A DNA stretch of 64,000 bases from Heloderma charlesbogerti (lineage: Eukaryota > Chordata > Lepidosauria > Squamata > Helodermatidae), in assembly GCA_026122225.1 (NCBI GenBank), contig JANEZZ010002698.1:310001-374000 (forward strand). Reading direction: 5' to 3'. The notes below the pieces were generated by a model. That model did no database searches. It was not told the origin of the DNA and was given only the letters and a program-made list of their open reading frames with translations. Shown piece by piece: positions 41,961 to 64,000 of the stretch; the first letter of the stretch is position 1; the number at the start of each line of letters is the position of its first letter. The translations under genes were made by a program, and so were the position numbers.

Positions 41961-44486
41961 ATGCCGTGCAGGGCCACCCAAGACGGACAGGTCATGGCGG
42001 AGAGTTCTGACAAAATGTGGTCCACTGGAGAAGGAAATGGCAACCCACTCCAGGATTCTTGCCAAGAAAACCCCATGGAATGTATCACAAGGCTAAAAGA
42101 TATGATGCCGGAAGATGAGCCCCTCAGGTCGGAAGGTGTCCAATATGCTACTGGGGAAGAGCAGAGGGTATTTCCAAGTAGCGCCAGAAAGAGTGAAGCG
42201 GCTGGGCCAAACCCGAAAGGACACTCAGCTGTGGATGTGTCTGGTGGTGAAAAGAAAGTCCGGTGCTGTAAAGAACAATATTGTTTAGGAACCTGGAATG
42301 TAAAATCAATGAATCAAGGTAAGCTGGAGGTGGTCAAGCATGAGATGGCAAGATTGAACATCGACATCTTGGGAATCAGCGAACTAAAATGGACAGGCAT
42401 GGGCGAATTTAATTCAGGTGACCATCATATCTACTATTGTGGGCAAGAATCCCTTAGAAGAAATGGAGTAGCACTCATAGTCAACAAAAGGGTGGGAAAA
42501 GCAGTACTGGGGTACAATCTTAAAAATGATAGAATGATCTCAGTACGAATCCAAGGCAAACCATTCAACATCACAGTAATTCAAGTCTATGCCCCAACCA
42601 CTGAGGCCGAAGAAGCTGAGGTTGATCGGTTCTATGAAGACCTACAACACCTTCTAGAACTAACACCAAAAAAAGATGTCCTCTTCATCATAGGGGATTG
42701 GAATGCTAAAGTAGGAAGTCAAGAAATCACCGGGATAACAGGCAGGCATGGCCTTGGTGTACAAAATGAAGCAGGACAAAAGCTAATAGAGTTTTGCCAA
42801 GAGAACGTGCTGATCATAGCAAACACTCTTTTCCAACAGCACAAGAGGCGACTCTACACATGGACGTCACCAGATGGTCAGTATCGAAATCAGATTGATT
42901 ATGTCCTTTGCAGCCAAAGATGGAGAAGCTCCATACAGTCAGTAAAAACAAGACCTGGAGCTGACTGTGGCTCAGATCATGAGCTGCTTCTTGCAAAATT
43001 TCGGCTGAAATTGAAGAACGTCGGGAAAACCACTAAACCGTTCAGGTATGACCTAAATCATATCCCTGATGAATATACAGTGGAGGTGAGGAATAGATTT
43101 AAGGGATTAGACCTGATAGACAGAGTGCCTGAGGAACTATGGACGGAGGTCCATAACATTGTTCAGGAGGCAGCAACGAAATCCGTCCCAAAGAAAAAGA
43201 AATGCAAGAAAGCCAAGTGGCTGTCTGATGAGGTTTTACAAGTAGCTGAGGAAAGAAGGGAAGTGAAAAGCAAGGGAGAAAGGGGAAGATATACCCAACT
43301 GAATGCAGAGTTCCAGAGAATAGCAAGGAGAGACAAGAAGGCCTTCTTAAATGAACAATGCAAAGAAATCGAGGAAAACAACAGAATAGGGAAGGCTAGA
43401 GATCTCTTCAAGAAAATCGGAGATCTCAAGGGAACGTTTTGTGCAAAGACGGGCATGATAAAGGACAAAGAAGGCAGGGACCTAACGGAAGCAGATGAGA
43501 TTAAGAAGAGGTGGAAAGAATACACAGAAGAACTATACAGGAAAGATCTGAATGTCCCTGATAGCCATGATAGTGCGGTCACTGAACTTGAGCCGGACAT
43601 CCTCGAGAGTGAAGTCAAGTGGGCCTTAGGAAGCATTAGTAACAACAAAGCTAGCAGAGATGACAGTATTCCAGCTGAGCTATTTAAAATCCTAAAAGAT
43701 GATGCTGTTAAAGTGCTGCATTCAATATGCCAACAAATCTGGAACACTCAACAGTGGCCACAAGACTGGAAAAGGTCAGTTTACATTCCAATTCTAAAGA
43801 AGGGCAACGCCAAAGAGCGTTCAAACTACCGCACCATTGCGCTCATTTCACATGCCAGCAAGGTGATGCTCAAAATCCTACAAGCTAGGCTTCAGCAGTA
43901 TGCGAACCGAGAACTACCGGAAGTACAAGCTGGGTTTCGAAGAGGCAGAGGAACTAGAGATCAAATCGCCAACATTCGCTGCATCATGGAGAAAGCAAGA
44001 GAATTCCAGAAAAATGTCTATTTCTGCTTCATTGACTACGCTAAAGCCTTTGATTGTGTGGATCACAACAAACTGTGGCAAATTCTTAAAGTGATGGGAG
44101 TACCAGACCACCTTACCTGTCTCCTGAGAAACCTGTACGAGGGTCAAGAAGCAACAGTAAGAACCAGACATGGAACAACCGATTGGTTCAAAATTGGGAA
44201 AGGAGTACGACAAGGCTGCATATTGTCACCCTGCTTATTTAACTTATATGCAGAGTACATCATGAGAAATGCCGGGTTGGATGAATCACAGGTCGGAATT
44301 AAGATTGCCGGGAGAATTATCAACAACCTCCGATATGCAGACGATACCACCCTAATGGCAGAAAGCGAAGAGGATCTCAAGAGCCTCTTGTGGAGGGTGA
44401 AAGAGGAGAGTGCAAAAGCTGGTTTGAAACTCAACATTAAAAAAACGAAGATCATGGCATCTGGCCCTATCATTCCTGGCATATAG
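41961..44486 (+). pseudogene. BovB endonuclease/reverse transcriptase ORF, frameshifted near its 3' third
   Basis: The 841-codon open frame has an AP endonuclease domain at about residues 105-360 (GTWNVKSMNQGKL, ILGISELKWTG, FIIGDWNAKVGS, QIDYVLCS, GSDHELLLAKF). A basic linker follows, then the RT domain at about 560-830 (AGFRRGRGTRDQI, FIDYAKAFDCVDH, GVRQGCILSPCLFNLY). The catalytic YADD is at residues 792-795 (44334-44345). The frame runs out at GPIIPGI: compared with other copies, one C is missing in the 'catcacttcctgg' block at about 44471. The normal protein would continue in the frame of 44498-45103. The first ATG may not be the authentic start, since RTE ORF starts are poorly defined. 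Confidence 0.92.
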
Positions 44487-44497
44487 AAGGGGAAGAA

Positions 44498-45103
44498 ATG
44501 GAAGCAGTGACAGATTTTACTTTCTTGGGCTCCAAGATCACCGCAGACGGTGACTGTAGCCATGGAATTAAAAGACGCTTGCTCCTTGGGAGGAAAGCTA
44601 TGGCAAACCTAGACAGCATAGTAAGAAGCAGAGACATCACCTTGCCCACAAAGGTCCGCATAATCAAAGCTATGGTTTTCCCAGTAGTAATGTATGGCTG
44701 TGAGAGCTGGACTATAAGGAAGGCTGAGCGCCGAAGAATTGATGCTTTCGAACTGTGGTGCTGGAGAAGACTCTTACGAGTCCCCTGGACTGCAAGGAGG
44801 TCAAATCAGTCCATCCTAAAGGAAATCAACCCTGAGTGCTCATTGGAAGGACAGATACTGAAGCTGAAGCTCAAAAATTTTGGCCACCTAATGCGAAGAG
44901 AAAACTCCCTGGAAAAGACCCTGATGCTGGGAAAGACTGAAGGCAAAAGGAGAAGGGGACGGCAGAGGATGAGATGGCTAGATAGCATCACGGATGCAAT
45001 GAATATGAACTTGAGCACGCTCCGAGAGAGAGCGCAGGACAGGAAGGCCTGGCGTGCTATGGTCCATGGGGTCATGAAGAGTCGGACACGACTGAACGAC
45101 TGA
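44498..45103 (+). pseudogene. BovB ORF, C-terminal continuation after the frameshift
   Basis: A 201-codon frame (EAVTDFTFLGSKITADGDC, RLLLGRKAMANLDSI, YGCESWTIRKAERRRIDAF, GKTEGKRRRGRQRMRWLDS, MVHGVMKSRTRLND stop) matches the C-terminal region encoded in register by the other copies. The natural stop is just before the (ACA)n tail. It would not be translated with the RT here because of the upstream deletion. Confidence 0.9.
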
Positions 45104-45130
45104 ACAACAACAACAACAAAGCACTACTAC

Positions 45131-45653
45131 AATATAATCCACACTGAATCTCATACCACTATTAAAATGTTCAACAGAGGCTTCCTTGCTGGATACTGCA
45201 GGAACAGGGGAGAGAAACTAAATGCTCTGCACAGTCAGAAAAGAAACCATGAGTAAAGCGGAGGGAACGAACGGCAGCCAGCCAATCCAAGGTGAGGGAC
45301 GTCAGAGTGAATGGGAGAGAGACCAATAGAATGAAAGATGGCCAATAGGACGACTGGTAGCTGAAATCAGAAACCTGGTCTGCACCATGATTGAGTGGGT
45401 GCACTTGTTAGTAAGGGAAAGTATAAGCAAAGTAATCATGTAACCCAGTGACTCCTGTCATACACTCTGGCAAGTGAGAATGTGAAGTAAAAGGGGCAGC
45501 AACTGTAGGGCCCAAACAGCAGGCTCAGTGGGCCCCTACAGTGCGATTACTCCCAGGGCAGCTCCCCGTTATGCCCTGCGTTACAGATGGCCCTGCAGCC
45601 AGCCACAAACACACAAACCCACAACGTTTGACTCATATATATATATATAGATT
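45131..45653. mobile_element. Unclassified element interrupted by BovB (right part)
   Basis: Continues the sequence left of the BovB after the target duplication and ends in (AT)n-agatt. Open frames lack domains. Confidence 0.35.
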
Positions 45654-45690
45654 ACATTTCTATACTGCCCAGTAGCCAGAGAGGTCTGGG
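45654..45690 (-). mobile_element. L2-like LINE tail fragment
   Basis: 'acatttctatactgcccag' + 'tagccagagaggtctgggc' is the reverse of the L2 tail phrase 'gcccagagagcttcggcta' + 'ttgg..gatacagaaat' seen at 35960. Confidence 0.45.
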
Positions 45691-45760
45691 CTGTCACACA
45701 GAAGAGGGCCACGACCACAGCCTTGCTCTGTCACGCAAGACTGTAGGACACGCAATGATA
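45691..45760 (+). mobile_element. CR1 LINE, right part of the split copy
   Basis: 'tcacacagaagagggccacg' ... 'gactgtaggacacgcaatg' corresponds to the CR1 phrase seen in the 55.2-56.3 kb copy ('agagaggaaggccaggatc' ... 'gtgcaggacacggaatcatg'), continuing from 41668. Confidence 0.65.
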
Positions 45761-45817
45761 GACTTTGGGCGCCTATCTATGGGCACAGGTGGCTGCCTTC
45801 GAACTCGGAGGCAACCG

Positions 45818-45892
45818 CCTATCCAATGCAGGGCAGGAGAAGCGCGGAGGGGACGACCCCCTCCGCGCTTCTCCTGCCCTGCATTGGATAGG
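45818..45892. repeat. Perfect 35-bp inverted repeat with 5-nt loop at the array's left edge
   Basis: 45818-45852 pairs base for base with 45858-45892 (loop acgac). The right arm is the first unit of the 57-bp array, so the array starts at the hairpin. Only the left arm is inverted relative to all later units. Confidence 0.95.
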
Positions 45893-48430
45893 AGGTTGTG
45901 CCCGAGGGGGTCGTCCCCTCCGCGCTTCTCCTGCCCTGCATTGGATAGGCGGTTGTGCCCGAGGGGGTCGTCCCCTCTGCGCTTCTCCTGCCCTGCATTG
46001 GATAGGAGGTTGTGCCCGAGGGGGTCGTCCCCTCCGCGCTTCTCCTGCCCTGCATTGGATAGGCGGTTGCGTCCGAGGGGGTCGTCCCCTCCGCGCTTCT
46101 CCTGCCCCGCGTTGGATAGGCGGTTGCGTCCAAGGGGGTCGTCCCCTCCGCGCTTCTCCTGCCCCGCGTTGGATAGGCGGTTGCGACCAAGTGGGTCGTT
46201 CCCTCCGCTCTTCTCCTGCCCTGCGTTGGATAGGCGGTAGCGTCCGAGGGGGTCGCCCCCTCCGCGCTTCTCCTGCCCTGCACTGGATAGGCGGTTGCGT
46301 CCGAGGGGGTCGCCCCCTCCGCGCTTCTCCTGCCCTGCGTTGGATAGGCGGTTGCATCCGAGGGGGTCGTCCCCTCCGCGCTTCTCCTGCCCTGCACTGG
46401 ATAGGCGGTTGCGTCCGAGGGGGTCGTCCCCTCCGCGCTTCTCCTGCCCCGCCTTGGATAGGCGGTTGCGTCCGAGGGGGTCGCCCACTCCGCGCTTCTC
46501 CTGCCCTGCACTGGATAGGTGGTTGCGTCCGAGGGGGTCGTCCCCTCCGCGCTTCTCCTGCCCTGCACTGGATAGGCGGTTGCGTCCGAGGGGGTCGCCC
46601 CCTCCGCGCTTCTCCTGCCCTGCGTTGGATAGGCGGTTGCGTCCGAGGGGGTCGTCCCCTCCGCGCTTCTCCTGCCCTGCGTTGGATAGGCGGTTGCGTC
46701 CGAGGGGGTCGTCCCCTCCGTGCTTCTCCTGCCCTGCACTGGATAGGTGGTTGCGTCCGAGGGGGTCGTCCCCTCCGCACTTCTCCTGCCCCGCCTTGGA
46801 TAGGCGGTTGCGTCCGAGGGGGTTGCCCACTCCGCGCTTCTCCTGCCCTGCGTTGGATAGGTGGTTGCGTCCGAGGGGGTCGTCCCGTCCGCGCTTCTCC
46901 TGCCCTGCACTGGATACGCGGTTGCGTCCGAGGGGGTCGTCCCCTCCGCGCTTCTCCTGCCCTGCGTTGGATAGGTGGTTGCGTCCGAGGGGGTCGTCCC
47001 CTCCGCGCTTCTCCTGCCCTGCGTTGGATAGGCGGTTGCGTCCGAGGGGGTCGCCCCCTCCGCGCTTCTCCTGCTCTGCATTGGATAGGCGGTTGTGCCC
47101 AAGGGGGTCGTCCCCTCTGTGCTTCTCCTGCTCTGCATTGGATAGGCGGTTGTGCCCAAGGGGGTCGTCCCCTCCGCGCTTCTCCTGCCCCGCGTTGGAT
47201 AGGCGGTTGCGTCCGAGGGGGTCGTCCCCTCCGCGCTTCTCCTGCCCCGCGTTGGATAGGCGGTTGCGACCAAGTGGGTCGTTCCCTCCGCTCTTCTCCT
47301 GCCCTGCGTTGGATAGGCGGTAGCGTCCGAGGGGGTCGCCCCCTCCGCGCTTCTCCTGCCCTGCACTGGATAGGCGGTTGCGTCCGAGGGGGTCGCCCCC
47401 TCCGCGCTTCTCCTGCCCTGCGTTGGATAGGCGGTTGCGTCCGAGGGGGTCGTCCCCTCCGCGCTTCTCCTGCCCTGCACTGGATAGGCGGTTGCGTCCG
47501 AGGGGGTCGCCCCCTCCGCGCTTCTCCTGCCCTGCACTGGATAGGCGGTTGCGTCCGAGGGGGTCGCCCCCTCCGCGCTTCTCCTGCCCTGCACTGGATA
47601 GGCGGTTGCGTCCGAGGGGGTCGTCCCCTCCGCGCTTCTCCTGCCCCGCCTTGGATAGGCGGTTGCGTCCGAGGGGGTCGCCCACTCCGCGCTTCTCCTG
47701 CCCTGCGTTGGATAGGCGGTTGCGTCCGAGGGGGTCGCCCCCTCCGTGCTTCTCCTGCCCTGCACTGGATAGGCGGTTGCGTCCGAGGGGGTCGTCCCCT
47801 CCGCGCTTCTCCTGCCCCGCCTTGGATAGGCGGTTGCGTCCGAGGGGGTCGCCCACTCCGCGCTTCTCCTGCCCTGCGTTGGATAGGCGGTTGCGTCCGA
47901 GGGGGTCGCCCCCTCCGTGCTTCTCCTGCCCTGCACTGGATAGGCGGTTGCGTCCGAGGGGGTCGTGCCCTCCGTGCTTCTCCTGCTCTGCATTGGATAG
48001 GCGGTTGTGCCCAAGGGGGTCGCCCCCTCCGTGCTTCTCCTGCCCTGCACTGGATAGGCGGTTGCGTCCGAGGGGGTCGTCCCCTCCGCGCTTCTCCTGC
48101 CCCGCCTTGGATAGGCGGTTGCGTCCGAGGGGGTCGCCCACTCCGCGCTTCTCCTGCCCTGCGTTGGATAGGCGGTTGCGTCCGAGGGGGTCGCCCCCTC
48201 CGTGCTTCTCCTGCCCTGCACTGGATAGGCGGTTGCGTCCAAGGGGGTCGTGCCCTCCGTGCTTCTCCTGCTCTGCATTGGATAGGCGGTTGTGCCCAAG
48301 GGGGTTGTGCCCTCCGTGCTTCTCCTGCTCTGCATTGGATAGGCGGTTGTGCCCAAGGGGGTCGTCCCCTCCGCGCTTCTCCTGCCCTGCACTGGATAGG
48401 CGGTTGCGTCCGAGGGGGTCGTCCCCTCAG
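45858..48430. repeat. 57-bp minisatellite array, about 45 units
   Basis: The unit reads 'ccctgcactggataggcggt' + 'tgcgtccgagggggtcgtcc' + 'cctccgcgcttctcctg' (57 bp), in uninterrupted head-to-tail order with few substitutions and no visible length variants. Because 57 is 19 codons, the same frame recurs in every unit. All three minus-strand frames and one plus-strand frame are open for more than 800 codons. A second plus frame is stopped only at 46238 and 47321, by the same ttg-to-tag variant. The third plus frame has a TAG in most units. The encoded 19-residue repeats (for example DPLGRNRLSNAGQEKRGGD on the minus strand) are low-complexity artefacts; there is no start context, splice site or known family behind them. 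Confidence 0.95.
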
Positions 48431-49435
48431 CGCTTCAGCCACCCTGCATTTGCAGCTACACAGCCGATGTCGGCTGTATAGCCAAGGGCAGGTGGAGCGG
48501 AGGAAGCGGCTCCTGGACGAAACGTAGGATGTGTCCTACCGGCATTTCCGCTGTCCCCGCCCCGGAACGCCCCGTTTCCGCCGCTCCGTGCTCCTCTTCC
48601 GAGCGCGGGGTGTTCCGAGCAGCCCCCAAGGCAGCGCGGGAGGGGGCAAGGTCGGTTCTCCAGGAACCCGATGTGGACCAGCCACCCCCGCCCTCAGCAT
48701 GCCCGGCACACCCTGCCAGACCCGCAGTCTGACCCTATACGCATCTACTCAGAAGGGAGCGCAGTGTTGGGATGGGGCTTCCTACCAGGGTACGAGGGTC
48801 TCCTCCAGCTGGCCCAGCAATGTCTCTGCCAAAAGCAAGGCTGTGATCCCAACTGCACTTTACCTGGAAGCAAGCCTGTTTTAATACCGGTGTTATCCAA
48901 CGCTTGCCTTGATCGTCCGCAACTGATTTCGGCAAATTTGGATTCTCTCTCTCTCTCTCTCTCTTTTACTGCGTTTCGGGAACTGTTTTGTAATCTTTTC
49001 TTTATGCTTTTGTTCCATACAGAAGCGCCGGGAATCAGCGTTCGAAACGAAGACAAGCAGCCCCGCGGCGATCCAGCGGGGCAGCGCCGCCATGCGCCCC
49101 CGGGCGCGGGCAGCCCGACGCACCTTCCACGGTCGCTCAGCTGGGCAGGGCTTGCTCCCGAGTAAATCTGCCTCAGTCGGACCCCCCCCCCCCGAGCTCA
49201 GTGCGAGTTACTTCCCGAGTAAACGCGCCCAGGCTGGCGCGAGGCCGGCGGGGAGTCCCGCTGAAGGCGCTCGGCTTGCTCCGGAGCAGGCGCCCGCGGC
49301 CGCGCCCTCCGCGCCGGGGAGCGGCCTGCTCGCGCTCCCGGGGCGCCCCCCGCTCCTGCTCGGCGGCCGGCGGCCCCGAGGCGCCGCCGGGCGCTGGAGC
49401 GGCGGAGGAGGCGGAGGCGGGCCTGCACTGCCGTG

Positions 49436-62393
<12,958 letters not shown>

Positions 62394-62519
62394 CAGCTTT
62401 CCCCAACCTGGTAGCCTCCAGATGTTTTGGACTAGAACGCTCCGCATTCCTAACCGTTAGCTATGCTGGCTGGGGCTGATGAGATCTGAAGTCCAGAGAG
62501 CGCCAGGTTAGGGAAGACG
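62394..62519. mobile_element. hAT-type foldback MITE with 8-bp target duplication
   Basis: CAGCTTTCCCCAACCTGGTA...gcgccaggttagggaagacg, flanked by CACCAGAG (62386-62393) and CCCCAGAG (62520-62527), 7 of 8 identical. Confidence 0.85.
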
Positions 62520-62695
62520 CCCCAGAGGTTTCTCTGACTAGGAGAGTTGCCCAGCGGGGTCCTACCTCTGCACCATCCTTCCCAGTTGCTACCAAACCAG
62601 AATATCTGGTCAGGAGGGCGGAAAGCCAGAACAATTGTCCATGTTCAATATTTTTGTCGTCATTTCTCTACTTCCTGTTTTTGTTTAAAGAAGAA

Positions 62696-62701
62696 AATAA
62701 A
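62696..62701 (+). terminator. Possible polyadenylation signal (AATAAA)
   Basis: AATAAA about 720 bp after RNF215 exon 9. It would fit a 3' UTR ending here if the last exon starts before 62.6 kb. A second AATAAA is at about 63669. Confidence 0.3.
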
Positions 62702-64000
62702 AATTCTGGCCTGGAGTCCCTTACATTGGTTTTCTTCTTTGAAAAGCTCCTTCCTCTTGGAAGGGAAGGGCACAGCATTCTTTCAGAAGCACTTTGCTAT
62801 TCAAAGGTTGTTCTTTTTAAAAAAAGCAAACATGTTTATCTCCCAGCAAGAGGGAACTTTGCACACTCTCCGAGGCACTCACCCTTAGATCTGATTTTCC
62901 CTTTCCAGACTTCCTTGAGCTATCCATGCCAGCTCCTTTCCCCACCAGAGATCCATGTTGTATTCCCCTCCATTAGCATATCACTACCTTAGCACCACCA
63001 TCACACGGGAGAAGCAGCTCCATCTGGCCAACAAGCTCCCCATGTTTCTAGTAAAATCCCCCGCCTTTTCCTTCCAGGAACCTGTTGTCAAGACAGCTAG
63101 CAAGACGGCAGCCTGTCCTCGAGGATGGATCTGCCTGGGCTCCAAGGGAGAGAGCAGGTGACCGAGAACTTGGTTCCCCCGTGTCTTTTGTTGCCTCGGT
63201 GGCTGCTTGGGGCAGAAGTGAGGTGACATGGGTGGCCCTTTGGGCTCCCTCTGGATGGGAAATATGTGTGTTTAAAATAACGTGTTCATCTGTTTTTGGG
63301 CCTGCACGTGCGTCTCCACACTGGACTAGCTCCATTATTGCCCTTTTGGCGTGTCTGCCGGAACATCCATGCAGTGTGAATTTATGGGGCTGGGCCTTGG
63401 ATCACCTCCTTGCAAGGGAAAGGGGACCAGGGCTGCTGCTGCTCATACCTTCACAACAGCCACTTATTTCGATATCTTGAAGGGGGGAGCAGTGCTGTTC
63501 TTGATGGGTGGGTTCACTTGCTAGCAAGGGGTGGGTGGGAGGGTGGGATTCAAAATGCTTGCTTATTTATACTAACTTATTAGGGAGAAGGGCTGAACGT
63601 GATTGCAGGGGATGAGCAATGGCTGTGGAATCCCAGAGAGGACCATGGCACTGAAAGCCACCTGTACTAATAAAAAAACAAAGCAAAGAGGAGTGTGTGT
63701 GTTCCCTCATTGTCCTTCCCGGTCTAGTGCACTAAATTGCACTAAATTCCTGCAGGACTGGAAGAGTCTCAGATGGGGCAACTGAACTTCAGGGCTTCTG
63801 ATGAATTGGGAGAGGCAGCAGGAATCCAGATGGGACAGAGGATGTTCCCAAGCACTGAATGGAGTCCTACGCTAAGGCTTCTGCTTCAAAAAAGCAAGAT
63901 GCTGGCTTCTGAAGCTTGAAAGCCTCAACGGCCTGGCTCACCACCTCTCCCTATAGCAGGGATTGGGAACCTCAGGCCTACGGGCCAACTCCATCCTAAG
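62702..64000. other. Sequence downstream of or at the 3' end of RNF215
   Basis: No second gene is recognised. CCDC157, which I recall next to RNF215 in mammals, was not seen on either strand. From about 63957 a hAT-like start (cagggattgggaacctcagg) runs off the right edge. Confidence 0.35.

Larger units (their letters stand above)
41897..45118 (+). mobile_element. Full-length BovB (RTE-clade) LINE with 12-bp target duplication
   Basis: The element runs from 'cccttcatggatcactgcc' to an (ACA)n-type tail and is flanked by AAGCACTACTAC at 41885-41896 and 45119-45130. It holds a 5' leader, one long ORF with AP-type endonuclease and reverse transcriptase, and the C-terminal region. A single-base deletion near 44471 shifts the frame compared with the four other BovB copies here. 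Apart from that lesion, the known ORF features appear present, so this is a recent insertion. BovB mobilises itself by target-primed reverse transcription and is known for horizontal spread between squamates and ruminants. Confidence 0.96.
45761..48680 (+). mobile_element. Dispersed palindromic element, copy C, with internal 57-bp expansion
   Basis: Left block 'gaggcaaccgcctatccaatg' and right blocks 'cacagccgatgtcggctg', 'cgtaggatgtgtcctaccgg', 'ccgctccgtgctcctcttcc' and 'ggtcggttctccaggaaccc' match copies A (7645) and B (19021) in order. The 'cctatcca.gcagggcagg / cctccgcgcttctcctgcc' hairpin block, single in A and B, is here amplified into the 57-bp array. Confidence 0.8.

Noticed and set aside
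43163..43747. 194-codon antisense open frame inside BovB
   Set aside because: Opposite strand of the BovB ORF; arises from codon bias of the sense frame.
45858..48430. CRISPR-like or regulatory repeat array
   Set aside because: There are no variable spacers between repeats; units are contiguous, and the genome is vertebrate.
45765..48527. Long open frames (815-920 codons) on both strands as repeat-protein genes
   Set aside because: They are produced by a 57-bp tandem unit (19 codons) that is stop-free in several frames at once. There is no domain, splice site or promoter logic, and frames on both strands are equally open.

Overview
This window looks like vertebrate nuclear DNA, most likely from a squamate reptile. 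It has two spliced orthologues of vertebrate genes with long introns. It also carries BovB (RTE), CR1 and L2 LINE copies side by side, MIR-type CORE-SINEs, and many short palindromic DNA-transposon derivatives. BovB of high similarity between copies next to CR1/L2 is typical of lizards and snakes. That assignment is inference; no species name is possible from the sequence alone.

Two genes are supported. On the minus strand, 6011-6064 is the first coding exon of a SEC14L2-like gene, whose remaining exons must lie left of position 1. On the plus strand, 49436-61972 is RNF215, a signal-peptide/PA-type luminal/TM/RING-H2 protein. Nine coding exons with consistent phases give 375 codons plus one base; the very short last exon is ambiguous. 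The two genes are head to head, as I recall SEC14L2 and RNF215 being in mammals (human 22q12). The roughly 43 kb between them holds no other gene I can support.

Layout: 1-5290 is SEC14L2 intron 1 with CR1, L2 and SINE remnants. 5.4-6.3 kb is the SEC14L2 CpG-rich promoter. 6.3-41.4 kb is intergenic sequence dense in hairpin MITEs, hAT foldback elements, LINE fragments and SINEs. 41.4-45.8 kb is a nested stack: a CR1 copy is split by other repeats, which are split by a full-length 3.2 kb BovB with a 12-bp target duplication. 45.76-48.68 kb is a dispersed element that has expanded internally into about 45 copies of a 57-bp repeat. 48.5-49.9 kb is the RNF215 CpG island and exon 1. 49.9-51.4 kb is a second GC-rich minisatellite in RNF215 intron 1. 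51.5-64 kb holds RNF215 exons 2-9 among further repeats and the gene's 3' side.

The most unusual feature is the 57-bp array. Its unit is 19 codons long and nearly stop-free, so all three minus-strand frames and one plus-strand frame are open for more than 2.4 kb. It starts at a perfect 35-bp inverted repeat and can be traced to a dispersed element with two unexpanded copies in the same window. I read it as a young minisatellite, not a gene. Another notable pattern is that several different palindromic elements share one terminal motif (GGGCRCAATCCTATGC) and TTAA-like 4-bp target sites.
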